64,000 nucleotides of DNA from Eudromia elegans (lineage: Eukaryota > Chordata > Aves > Tinamiformes > Tinamidae). The notes below the pieces were generated by a model. It did not search any database, had not been told where the DNA came from, and saw only the letters and a program-made list of their open reading frames with translations. The stretch covers positions 682,001 through 746,000 of the forward strand of contig PTEX01000144.1 in assembly GCA_003342815.1 (NCBI GenBank). The letters are read 5' to 3'. Positions 51,010 to 61,800 of the stretch are shown one piece after another; positions within the stretch are counted from its first letter, which is position 1, and the number at the start of each line of letters is the position of its first letter. A program made the translations under genes and the position numbers.

Positions 51010-52001
51010 GTAGTTAATGCCCAGGCTGGTGCTTCTACTCAAAGGGAGAGAGGTCAACAGCTGTGAGGCAGCATACTCAGTAAAAAATACCAGGGGAATG
51101 ATTTTACAGAAACTTACTTAGAAGGCATTCAAACATGATTAGAACAGCTGCTATATTGTATTGTGACAGATTTCTTCAGGAACAACCAAGAGTTTGCAAG
51201 ATATGACCAAGTTTAGTTTGGATTGTATTAAAACCAGTGAAGACATATTAGATTTCACCATACTGAGTAGCAGCGTAATAAACTGAAATCCATGCAAGAG
51301 GATTGGCATGCAGAGGGCTCAAAAGAATTTACTCACCTTAGACACTGTCAAATCTAATTGCAAAAATACCCTAATAGAAAACAAAAGATAGACATAGATT
51401 GCTGGATCTTTGGATAAAGCATAGGAGACTGGTTTTACAGGAGGTGAAAAAGCAGAGAATTGCAATAACAAAACTAATTAGGAAAACAGACTCTCTGTGT
51501 AGCTTCATCTAGAAGTATTTCTACCTTAAATCTTCTCTTTCTGCACGGAGCATGGCTTAATCACACGGAAGGACTTGGCCTAATGTTGCCAATACATGCT
51601 GCCTCTGGCACCAGACTGTCTCAACACTGAATCAGAAGGAAAGACACCTCCTTCATCCCACTCTATGCTATCTGAGGGTGTTCTTGGAATTCTTTCATCT
51701 AAACAGTGAACAGCTCTGAACCTATTTAGCTTCTGTGATATGGGAAGATCATACCCTGAAATGATATGACTAAATTTACATCCTGGTATAAAGAAGTATG
51801 TGGCAACAGTGTGAAAAGTGATGGCAAAAATTAGCAGTGGATCCTTTTTTTTTTTCCTTTATCAATAAAAGCTAAAATATTGGCACACCCATCCTGAAAG
51901 CCCCATTCTCTTTCTCACATAAAGGCTTATTTTCTCAAAATACCTTTATTTGTAAGTTTATAGAAACTAGTGTGAGTATTAATCCAACCTCTCTTCCCTA
52001 G

Positions 52002-52031
52002 AAAACAAAAACAACAGCAACAACAAAAAAG
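52002..52031. repeat. Degenerate (CAA)n repeat
   Basis: AAAACAAAAACAACAGCAACAACA-type sequence ending in A6. A low-complexity, imperfect trinucleotide repeat. Confidence 0.8.
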
Positions 52032-53860
52032 CAAATAGCCTTTCCCCTCAACAAACACCTCCAAATCTTGCTAAATAAGGAAAAATTGACATTATCATCA
52101 GACATTAATCTGTTGTATGATTCTCCAATAGATAACAAAATATCACATAGGAATACATTTCAACAGGATATGCTTCTTGTTGAAGGAAATTCACTCTATT
52201 GCTAGGAAATGAATTAAAAGAGTTCAGCTACTGTACTGAGTTATGCTGAGAAACTAGGTACAAGTGTTTTGACTTGAAAATAATTTATTTTTATAGAAGA
52301 CTGGATTGGTTTTAAAATTAAATCCACAAACCTGAAATTCTATTAACTGACTAAATTGCTATCTTCCTTCCAGAAATGATTGGACATTTTCTGGTGGGAT
52401 ACTTTCTCAGTCAGGAGGTTTAGATTCATTGATTTGAAACATGTTGATATTGAGAAAACATTTGACAAAACTCAGGAGATCTGTGATGGAGAAAAATACC
52501 CTGGCTTTCTGCCAGCTGGCCTTCAGCATGGCATGCTGTATTTCGCTGACAGGGAAATTTGGAGCTGGGACTCTAGACTTGTCCTTTATTTCTTGCACTT
52601 AATAGCATTATCAGGCCCTCCTCTGCCAGTCCATCTTCAAATCATGCCATCTAGAAAACCTGAGTGCTCAGGTAGCAAATATTCCAGAAAAGTAGTCAGG
52701 CAAGGAGATACCCTCACAGCTCTCTTGCAGCTAAAGGACCTGACTATATATGGTACTTCTTAATCAACAGTAAATTCAAGAAAACAGAAAATTGGGAGTA
52801 CCTGTATGGTACCAAAGCCACTGCTTTTAATAGATTATTTTGTGTACTGTAGGGGTAGAAAAAAATTCAAATGTAAAAATCTCTTTAAAATTTTCAGGCC
52901 CCTTTGCTAAGATTTTTCAGGAAATTTCTAAGTTTCAGTAGCTGCAGTTTTAAGAAAAAAAAAAAGGATATGTGATTCATATTGATATCAGAAGCACTAG
53001 TCGTTAAGTAGTAGAGCAGATTTGCTTTTGTTGCAGGAATTACTGTGGTGGATCACACCTGTGATTTACCTGAGACTGGTATTTGTTTTGACTGGTATTT
53101 GAATGCATGTGAATATGAGAAGCTATGCTATACAAATGCATTATAATCCATTTCCATGAATATATCATCCTAATTTCTATTAATTTGAGATTAAACATTG
53201 AAATAGAAAAGTTTAATTTGCATGAGCTATTATATTATTGAGTGTTAGTGGATGCCTGATCTTCCAAAGTCTAATTGTTTGAAGGCTTCTTTAGCCATGA
53301 CATTTATGCACCAATATTAAAAAACATTGTTTTTATTTTTTCAGCCCTGAATTTTATATGTTTTATTTTAGCATTAAATGGAGTGATTATTTCTTAAAAA
53401 ACTGTTTCAGATCAGGCTTTCACCACCATCATTAACACCCAAACAAAATTTGTTAACTGAATTTGGTCTATAAAACAGAAAAAGTGATTTTTCAAAATGC
53501 AAAGTTATTGAACTCTACCCCATTTTCACTACCCCAGATATATGGTGGGCTGGTCTTTTTAACAGTCCAAATAATTAAATTGGCATGGTAGTTTGTACAT
53601 TAGATGATTTATCATGCCTGAGTGAAGCAGGTCCAGAGCTTATGACTTACTAGTGGATATAGGTTCATACACTCCTCATCCTTCTGTATATCACTATTTA
53701 AAATTTTGGAACAGTTCAGTATTTCATGTGCCCATTTAAAACATGCCTCTATGGCTATCATCTACTTTTCTGTGTGGCTGGCTGTAACTGTTGCTTTAGC
53801 AGCAAAATAGCGAAGGAGAGTAAAATTTTCAAAAGGCAGAATAGAATACAGTCCTTTAAA

Positions 53861-54740
53861 ATCACAGAATCTGAGAATGTTTGAGGATGGAAGAGACCTC
53901 TGCCGATGATATAGTCCAAGCTCCATACATAAGCAGGATCACCTAAATCACCTAGCACAATATCTTCTCCAGGAAGCTTTTGAATATCTCCAGAGAAGGA
54001 GAATCCACATCCTCTCTGAGCAACCTGTTCCAAGTAGCTATCCTCATAATCAATTATTTTTTTCCTTATATTCACATAGAATTTCTTACATTTCAGTTTG
54101 TGACCATTCTCTCTTGTCGCATTGCTGGACAGGCTCTGTCCTCTTGTACGCTTCCTTTAGATATTTATGCACACTGATAAGATGCCCTCTCAGTCTTTTC
54201 TTTTTAGACTACACAAACCCATCTCTCTAAGCCTTTTCCTCATAAGAGAGAAGCTTCAGCCCCCTAATCATCTTTGTAGCTTCACACTGGGCTCTGCAGT
54301 AGTTCCATGTCCCTCTTGAATTAGAGAGCCCAGAAGTGGATGCAGAACTGTGCACAGCAACTGTGGCCTCACCGGGGCCGAGTGGAGTGGGAGGAACACC
54401 TCCTTCGACATACTGGCTACACTCCTCCTAAATGAACCCTGAGATACCATTGAACTTCTTTGACCATAAAGGCACATTGTTGGCTCACGGTCAGTCTGTT
54501 CACGAGGACTCCCAGATCCTAATCTTCAAAGCTGTTCTGCAGTAAGTCAACCTGCAGCCTGTCTTGGTGAATAGAGTTATTCCTTGCTAGGTACAGGACT
54601 TTGTGCTTCCCCTTGCTGAACTTCATGAGGTCACTCTCTACCCAGCTCTCCAAGCTGTCCAGGTCTCTGGATGCATAGCCCTTTGGTGTATAAGCCACTC
54701 CTCCCAGTTCTGTAATGAGGTCATGGACCTGAGACTATAA
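53861..54740 (-). pseudogene. CR1 ORF2 3' end and tail remnant
   Basis: This is the reverse-strand remnant of the C-terminal part of the CR1 ORF2 polyprotein plus the 3' untranslated tail. A 70-codon frame at 54268..54477 and the frame at 53758..54075 retain pieces: LEQVAQRGCGFSFSGDIQKL corresponds to the well-known CR1 3' region, and VRPQLLCTVLHPLLGS to the VRPHLEYCVQFWAP-type segment. Several frameshifts separate the pieces, and the 53758..54075 frame runs past the element into host DNA. Confidence 0.85.
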
Positions 54741-54768
54741 TGAGATTTCTAATTATTTCTGTTCATTC

Positions 54769-55366
54769 CTCATGCTATGTGCATTGGTGTACAGGCATTT
54801 CAGAGGGGTAGTTAAGTACACAGGTTTTCCAAGGGAGGTACTACAGGACTCCTGATAATCGTGTCTTGTGCGTACTTCTTTGGGTGTATGCACCTGCTGG
54901 AGGTATCCTGACTTGAGTTGCTTTTTTGCTGATTACACCAACTCTGTAACTCTCTCTTTCCCTATCTTTCTTAGTTTAAAGCTCTCCTTACCAAGCAGGC
55001 TAACCTGTTGGGAAAGACACATGTGCCCTGCTTCATGAGGTAGCTCCCATCTCTCTTCAACAGTTGTCAGTCTTCAAACGTTGTCCCATGGTCATAAAAA
55101 CCAAAACCCTGTTGCCAACACTAGCAGCGGAGTCAACTGCTATCTCAGAACTCTTTCCCTCCTAGTAGTAGGATTGGGGAGAAAATGGTCTGGACTCCCA
55201 TACCCTTGAACATCCCTTGAACATCATCCCCAGAGCTATGAAATCTTGCCTGATGGTTTCAAAATTGTCATTGGCATCACTAGTACCCATGAGGAAGAGC
55301 AGCAGAGGGTAATAGTCAGAAGTGTGGACAAGCCTTGGCAGTCTTTTTATGACATCTCATATTCAA
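54769..55366 (-). pseudogene. CR1 ORF1 esterase end and ORF2 start remnant
   Basis: On the minus strand the order is an ORF1 tail with an SGNH/GDSL-esterase-like block (SDYYPLLLFLMGTSDANDN, then FETIRQDFIALGM and a VQTIFSPILLL strand), a linker, then the start of ORF2 (LKCLYTNAHSM). In intact CR1, ORF2 begins an APE-type endonuclease just after this point. Here the homology stops within a few codons at the deletion junction (about 54740-54769). Identification rests on recalled family features, not on an alignment. Confidence 0.75.
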
Positions 55367-56086
55367 GATTTAAATGTTATTTAAATTTCAATGAAAGACA
55401 GATGCTATGGGACTGACAATTATTTTTTATTATTTTTCTTTTTTTTCTTTTTGATTGTCTTTACCAAAATATCTAGTAGTTCTGTGGTTTTATCAGTGAG
55501 AACACAATTATATTGTGAGTTAAAAACTGACTTTTTGTGCTTTGACTTTGGAGAAATGTTGTAAAAACTCTAGTCAAGTGCTTCTTTAAGTTGGAAATTC
55601 GCCAACTAATGGGGCACAGAATAGATCATCACTAAGACTTGTGCAATTTAACTTTGGCATTATATTTCATTAGAGAAACCTGATAGGCTGGTAGACTAAA
55701 AGTGATTTGAGAGATAAATAATTTGGGAAATCATTTTCTCAGAAACCAGGAGGCGAGTGAGGTGTTAGTCCCTTAGATTTATTAGAACTCCTTCTTTAAA
55801 ACAATGTCTCATAGCTATATGCATAGTTCCTCACTGTTTCACAAGCAATCAATAAAATGTCCATATTTATTAACAGTTTATTTTGAATGACAGTTTCAAG
55901 AGAAAATACCACTGAATCTAAAAATCTCTCTTCTGGAATGCAGTCCTGCCATGACACATTCTGAAGGAGTCGCCCTGATGACTCTCAGGCAAATCATACC
56001 AAATATTCACACTACTCAGCAACATTCAAAATCATGCCTTCCAATGAGTGCCTGAAAAGATATATGCTTCAGGGGAGTTTATAGCT

Positions 56087-56112
56087 TGCTGAATTAACCT
56101 TGCTGAATTAAC
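56087..56112. repeat. Short tandem duplication
   Basis: TTGCTGAATTAACC is followed at once by TTGCTGAATTAACT. A two-copy local duplication with a 13-14 bp unit. Confidence 0.85.
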
Positions 56113-58133
56113 TGAAACGGTCTGTGTTCAGTTTCACAATATTCTTGGCTTTTTATCTTCCTTTCTATTGTGTCTTTTTTTAGTAAACAAAACAGCTCCT
56201 GAATATCTGTGTGCAAGAAATTATGTGATAAGCCTCCTTTTTACTATTTAGTAAAATACTTTACAGAAAATTTTGCTTACACTGAGGAAATCAAGCATGA
56301 GATACAATTAAATCTTTTCCAACTTCAATAAAATACCCATGGGACATGCTGCAAGTTCATCAGAGTACGATCTCTGAGAATAGATATTCTATACAAGTTT
56401 TCTGGAAAAAGGTCTGTTTATGGTGACTGAAATACAGGAATTCCTGCTTAGGAATACAGGTCATCAAAGGCTACAACATTAAGATCTATGTGAAAAAGCA
56501 TTGTGGTCCAAAATGATGTAGTCTGAAAAGTGAGCAGAAGTCCACATAGAGTATGTGAAGATTTTGTAACCATATCCCTGACTGTGATCTCATTGGATGT
56601 TTGGTAAGACTAGGATTAGTCAGCAATTATATGGAAATTATATGGAAATTGTTTTGAGAAACTGAGGTTGTAGAGAGTGGAAGCAGTGACACTGCAGAAG
56701 GTACTGATTCATTGAAGTTTGACATGCATGGGAAGTTAATTCAGGCTGAAGTGGGATATAAAACCCTGATTGCAAATTAACTGTTTTCAACATTTTGGGC
56801 AGGATTAATCTCACTAAACTTTGGAAATTCACACCTGAAATCAGATTCGCTTTAATAATCAATTTCATTTTTCATATGTGATTCATCTTATTCTAAATGT
56901 AGAAGTCCAAAATAGAGCGTATAAATCACATTCTCTGTTTGTCTGTATCTTTCTATTTGACTATAAAGATGACTCGTCTGGTTATAAACATCTCTGCTGT
57001 ACCTGTCTGAAGATAAATGAGATGAATCACATCCTCTGAGTTTAAAATAAGGGTGTCTTTCTTTTTTTTCCCTCTGAATTATGCACTTCAGAATTTAGAA
57101 TATATGCATCCACACAAGAATTCAATCATAAATTCCAAATTAACCTCTCACATAGAGCCTTTCCATTGAGTTGATAGCATCCTTCTTATGTCAAGAGACA
57201 AAATGAGAACCCGCACAGTCATGATTTCAAGGCTGTATTTAATCCATTACTGCCATTTATGTTGTGTAAAGGCAAGAAACAGCACGTCAAAAAAAAGTAA
57301 AATACCCATAATTAATATAGTCATATTCAGCAAGTAGGCCGAACAAGACAGTATCTACTGCAATTTGCCACTTCTCAGCATTCATAAATTCATAGTAAAT
57401 TTGCCTCACTGTGAAGAATTGCTGCTTGTCTTTATTGATAGCAGAAAAGAAACAATGGATTACTGACATGAAAAAGAAATGTTTTTGGATAGCTAGATTC
57501 TTCCTTATTGTCTGTTTATTGGGTAGGAATTTTGGGAGCAGCTTTTCCTCAAGATATTTAAGAAGTGATGATTTTGTATCATAACAGAGGAAATTTTGTG
57601 TTACTACCAGTATATTTGTAATAGAAAGCTCATCTTCTCATTGAAAAGTTGTCCTGCTCTTAAAAGCAAAACCTGGCAGTTCTTATTACCTTTTATATTT
57701 TTTAAATGTGACCAACTTTTCCAAAGCCATTTTAGTCTTTGGTTTTTATAAGTCAGTGTGCAATCTGGACATAAATGATCACTGAAGAATGCTATGTAAC
57801 CAGCGAGTTGTTCATGCAAACCCATCGGAGGCAAGTTTTAGGAGTGCCTGCTTCCTGTTACTCTCTGTGCTCAGGATTTAATGGGAGAGAGGTGCTATGG
57901 GTGAGAGGTGTTGAAGGTAGCACAAAGCAGAACTTCCTGTGCAGGTCCTTTACAGTAACATGCATCAGGAGCAGCCGGACTGCCTCAGCTCAGAACTGAC
58001 CCAGCCCAGGCATTCGCAGCTTTCTATTTCCCTTCCGTATCTCTTCATTAAAGTAACACTGGGCTTAGGGGAAAAACAGACTTAAATATGAAAATCTCAT
58101 GAAAGCCCTATCCATATTTGTATACACCAAAAC

Positions 58134-58278
58134 CTATATATATGTGTGTGTGTGTATACATATGTATGCATTTATGCACTAACAAAATATATATCTGTAT
58201 ACATATGTGTATGCATTTATATATGTCTATATACATATACAGATGTATAATATACCTACATACGTACACACACACTAG
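58134..58278. repeat. Long degenerate TA/TG/CA alternating repeat
   Basis: About 140 bp of alternating purine-pyrimidine sequence: TATATATG(TG)n, then TATACATATGTATGCATT, a second similar block, and a CATACGTACACACACACA end. The second part (from about 58196) echoes the first, suggesting an internal duplication. It lies about 75 bp from the 3' end of the next CR1 copy. Confidence 0.92.
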
Positions 58279-58350
58279 TACTAATGCACACTAGCTAATA
58301 AGAACCTGCCCCAAACTTACTCCACTTTTAGATTTATTTCATTTCTAAAG

Positions 58351-58845
58351 ATCATAGAATCATAGAATCATGGTATGCAAAACACCTTTAAGATGACCAA
58401 GTCCAATTGTGAAACCATCACCACCATGCCTGCTAAAACATATCCCTAAGTGCCTCATCTACACGTTTCTTGAACATTGCCAGAGGCGGTGACGCCACCT
58501 CTTCCCTGGGCAGCATGTTTCAGTGCTTCACCATTCTTTCCATGTGGAAATTTCTCCTAATATCTAACCTGAGTCTCCCCTGGCAGAACTTGAGGCCATT
58601 TCCGCTTATCCTATCTGTAGTAATTTTGGAAAAGTGATCGACACCTGCCTCACTACAATCTCTTTTTAGGTAGTTATGAAGAGAGGTAGGATCACCCGTG
58701 ACTCTCTGCTCCAGGCTAAATAACTCCAGTTTCTTCAGCCGCTCCTCATAAAGTCTGTGCTCTAGCTCCTTCATCAGTTTCGTTGTCCTTCTCTGGACAT
58801 GATCTAGCACCTCAATGTGACAGGCCCAAAGCTGGTGGATGAACC
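58351..58845 (-). mobile_element. CR1 LINE fragment, 3' part, well preserved
   Basis: Two and a half copies of the CR1 terminal repeat (ATCATAGAATCATAGAATCA on +) mark the element's 3' end at 58351, so it lies on the minus strand. It then covers the short tail and the end of ORF2. The 5' edge near 58845 is where similarity fades: CACCTCAATGTGACAGGCCC still fits CR1 and the following bases do not. This is a standard 5'-truncated CR1 insertion and the best-preserved copy in the window. Confidence 0.95.
58433..58810 (-). pseudogene. CR1 ORF2 C-terminal fragment with one in-frame TGA
   Basis: Reading the minus strand from 58810, the frame gives VQRRTTKLMKELEHRLYEER, then LKKLELFSLEQR, YLKRDCSEAGVDHFS, GNGLKFCQGRLRLDIRRNF and ERMVKH. 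These are hallmark blocks at the end of the CR1 reverse-transcriptase polyprotein. A TGA at 58520-58522 stands where CR1 proteins have the tryptophan of KHWN. The same frame then continues for 28 further codons (NMLPREEVASPP and on) to a TAG at 58433-58435, the position of the normal ORF2 end. Apart from the TGA the frame is intact, so the copy is not very old, but it lacks the 5' part and cannot be functional. Confidence 0.9.
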
Positions 58846-61800
58846 GTAGACAAAGGTTTATCTGGCAATGGATATGACAGAGAGATCACTCCTGTTGAGA
58901 AGACTGCAGTGAAACAGTGTTGTGTTTCCTTCCAAAACACTCCAAAGCATTTTCTCAGCCACTGTGAGTCTGTGGGTTAGTATTTCCTTCCATGCCCTCA
59001 TATTTATTCCCCTGTACTAGGCAGGAGAATACAATAGCCCTGACCACTTATGAGGTATATCCTATTATTTGGAAAAACAGCAACATGGGTTTTGTAGGAA
59101 TTTTAGGCTTACATGATTGATTCCTCAGTTGAAGGGCTGAGAGATAAAATCTGTCTTGCTTAATATCTGAAAGCAATGCAAATGCGAATTAACTCCAGTG
59201 CAGCAACCCACCTAGCACATTAAAGAAGTTAAAAACAAGGAGTTAAACACAACTTCAAAGTGCATATGGAGGAAAACAACTGGTATAATTGTCCATCTGT
59301 TGATAGAAAGACTTGGAAAGTCTTAAACTGCTGACAGGGTGGTTAATGGGTAATTATCTGGTTATTATTATTTCAGGTCTTTATCTTTTCCTCTTTAGTA
59401 GGAAGATGTCATGCATAAGTCTCCATTTTTTTTTTCTCTTGTATGATCAGACTCTTTCTTTTTTGTTATCCCAAAATTCAGTCTATTGACGTCAGAGGAT
59501 GGCTGATTTCAGTGGAAATAAACCCTCACCCTTCAAAACAAGAAGACCTTATAGGGTGTGATACAAGAAAAAGTTTAGGTGATATTACGGTTAGCTTCAA
59601 AGGCTGAGAAATTTTATTGGCAAGAGAATAACTACCTGTGCTTGAAAAACCAGTAACTTCAATTAATGTAATTCAACCAAACACCACCATGCAAACATCT
59701 AGCTCACAATTTTTTTCAATATAAATATAGTGAAGCTATTATTGTTGTTTGTGTACTGTGCATAGTGTGGCATCACCCAAAATATGCTAAGCATGTAGGC
59801 AGATGTGTTCTCAGACCAGCAGGTTTTCAGTTTAGTGGTAGATATGGCATAATATTACAATGCTACAACAACAGGTAGAGGAAACAACAGGATGGAAAGA
59901 ACCTAATCACAAAGCAACAGCTATATGACTCTCCATACAGACCTCTTGTTCCCTAATAGATACAATATTTGTAGGTCTTTTCACATAATTGTAAAAAGCT
60001 TAGTTGGTCACAACCAAAGTGTTTGGTTAGCTTTGGGTTTTGGATTCAGGATATACTCACTGCTCAAAATTAAACAATATAACAGAAAAAGAGAGCTCAG
60101 CACAGTGAACTAGTGAAGAGGTTTAGATACTTAGACGTTTAGATACTTTATTCCATATGTCCTACATCCCAGGTACATGTTCTAACCACAGGCTATTGGT
60201 CTGTCTGGACTGTGGACTCCTTTATAGTGTTTCCTAAATGGAGCTCTGGCCTTCTAGCTGATTTCATTTTGCAAAATTCTATCTTACTACTCAAATATCC
60301 TTCTCCCTATGTGTCAAAAAGATAGCATTAAGGTTGCAATATTAGTCTTTTTTTTTTTTTTGTCTCCCTGCCTGATTATTTAAGACTTTTACTGTGTCCA
60401 ATGTGACTTGGGCTTCTAAAATCCTTGGTGCATCTGGCACCTCTCTCTGTGAGTCAAGTATGTACTATGATTACGTATTGATGTTTTCTACCCCACTGCT
60501 CTAGATTTTCCTTGACTTAAATTACATCTCTAACTCTATTATTTGGCTAGTTAATTCCACTGAAGTTGAAAGAACTCTTGTTTTCTATTACCAGGGTCAA
60601 GAAAAAAAGCATAAAAAAACCTTGATTTAAAAAAAAAAAAAAACTGTTGTTGATATTTTTTTTAGACTCTGAAGAACAGATTATTTGGACTAAAAGATCT
60701 ACTTTAAAAAAAAGTCTTATATGTCTTATTTTTTTCCTTTGTTTCCTATCGTCTCTTTAAACTGCTTCCTCTCCTGGAAAGAAATCTAACTATGTACTGA
60801 ATTAATGAGCACTACTTTCTCCAGCTGCCAGAGACCAGCAAATAATTCCACGTCCTTATTCCTCCGAGTAAAAGGTAATTCTTCAAGCGTTTACTGATAT
60901 TTTTGTCTCTGCATTTGAAATTGCTTTACAAGATAGCTTCAAACATTTATCTTTACTGAGCACAAGTTCCATTCTGAAGGTTAAAAATCATCATTGTATT
61001 GTCTAAATAGCTTCCTTCCCATTGATCTTACACTTTCTCTGTTTTTTTTTTTTTCTTCACAATTTATACTTCTTGTGACTAATGTGAAATATCTTTTAAA
61101 ATTAAGCATTACAATACAAATATTTCACCAAAATCATCATCTTCACCATCATCATAGTTATTATTAACATTTATATGAGCTTTAAAGCCTTAACATCTTT
61201 CAAACACAAACAGTTGTGATATTTCCTTGTGATAGCCCTGTGAGACAAGTAAATTCTGTTGCTTACTTTTCCTGGTTGGAAAGTAAAGGTAAGGATATTT
61301 TTTGGCACACCAGAAGCACAAGAGCCTGAACAGAATTTTGTAATTTTATGTTTTAAAATCTTACATAAAAATGAAGTATTGTTCAGTTTTATAACTTTAT
61401 TATGAAGGTTTTTTTTTTATGTTGGTATGGTTATGAGCAAAGAATACAACAAAAATTCAAGAGAATGTCTTGGAGACTAAACGTAAGTTTAGAATCCTTT
61501 TGATGTTCATTATTCCTTAACAAATGCCTTGTGTCATTTCTATTTTAAACAGGAAATATAACTGAAAAGCTAAACAAAAACCAAGATAACTAAACATGGA
61601 ACAAGAATACCTGGGGTTATGTTTTTAAGGAGTTTCAATTTTTAAGGAGTAACAATCAAAAATTGTTCTACCATCAAGCTTTAGAATTGTTTCCGTATTT
61701 CTGTTTAGTCTTGATACTTTCTAGAAGCAATGAGACAAAAAAAGTGCTTGTGTTCATTCTGGTTAGATCCTATACAGGTTTGTAAGATTAAGCTTATGCT

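Larger units (their letters stand above)
48190..53855. other. AT-rich non-coding DNA between CR1 copies
   Basis: No exon is recognised. The frame at 52380..52763 (127 codons, +) has no family resemblance and is partly open on the opposite strand as well. The stretch holds one short CR1 remnant near 49.83 kb, an (AAT)n repeat near 50.99 kb and a CAA-rich stretch near 52.0 kb. Confidence 0.7.
53861..55366 (-). mobile_element. CR1 LINE with large internal deletion
   Basis: The minus-strand element begins on its 3' side at 53861 with a degenerate terminal repeat (ATCACAGAAT). From 53861 to about 54740 it matches the CR1 tail and the end of ORF2, for example complements of GAGGCCACAGTTGCTGTGCA and of the TGACCATGAGCCAACAATGT-like part. 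From about 54769 to 55366 it jumps to much earlier CR1 sequence: the ORF2 start (LKCLYTNAHSMRNEQ at 54769-54802, reading the minus strand) and, upstream, the end of ORF1 with its SGNH-esterase-like segment (LLLFLMGTSDA, about 55275-55320). The endonuclease body and most of the reverse transcriptase are missing between the two parts. The copy is dead, with stops and frameshifts throughout. Confidence 0.88.
55367..58350. other. AT-rich non-coding DNA
   Basis: No exon is recognised. The frames 56638..56868, 57287..57469 and 57604..57834 on - and 57775..57999 on + have no recognisable domain. The stretch includes small tandem duplications near 56.09 kb (TTGCTGAATTAAC twice) and 56.63 kb (ATTATATGGAA twice) and ends with a long alternating TA/TG/CA repeat. 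Confidence 0.7.

Noticed and set aside
52380..52763. 127-codon open frame on +
   Set aside because: It resembles no family I know, and the opposite strand is also open over part of it. There is no sign of coding constraint.
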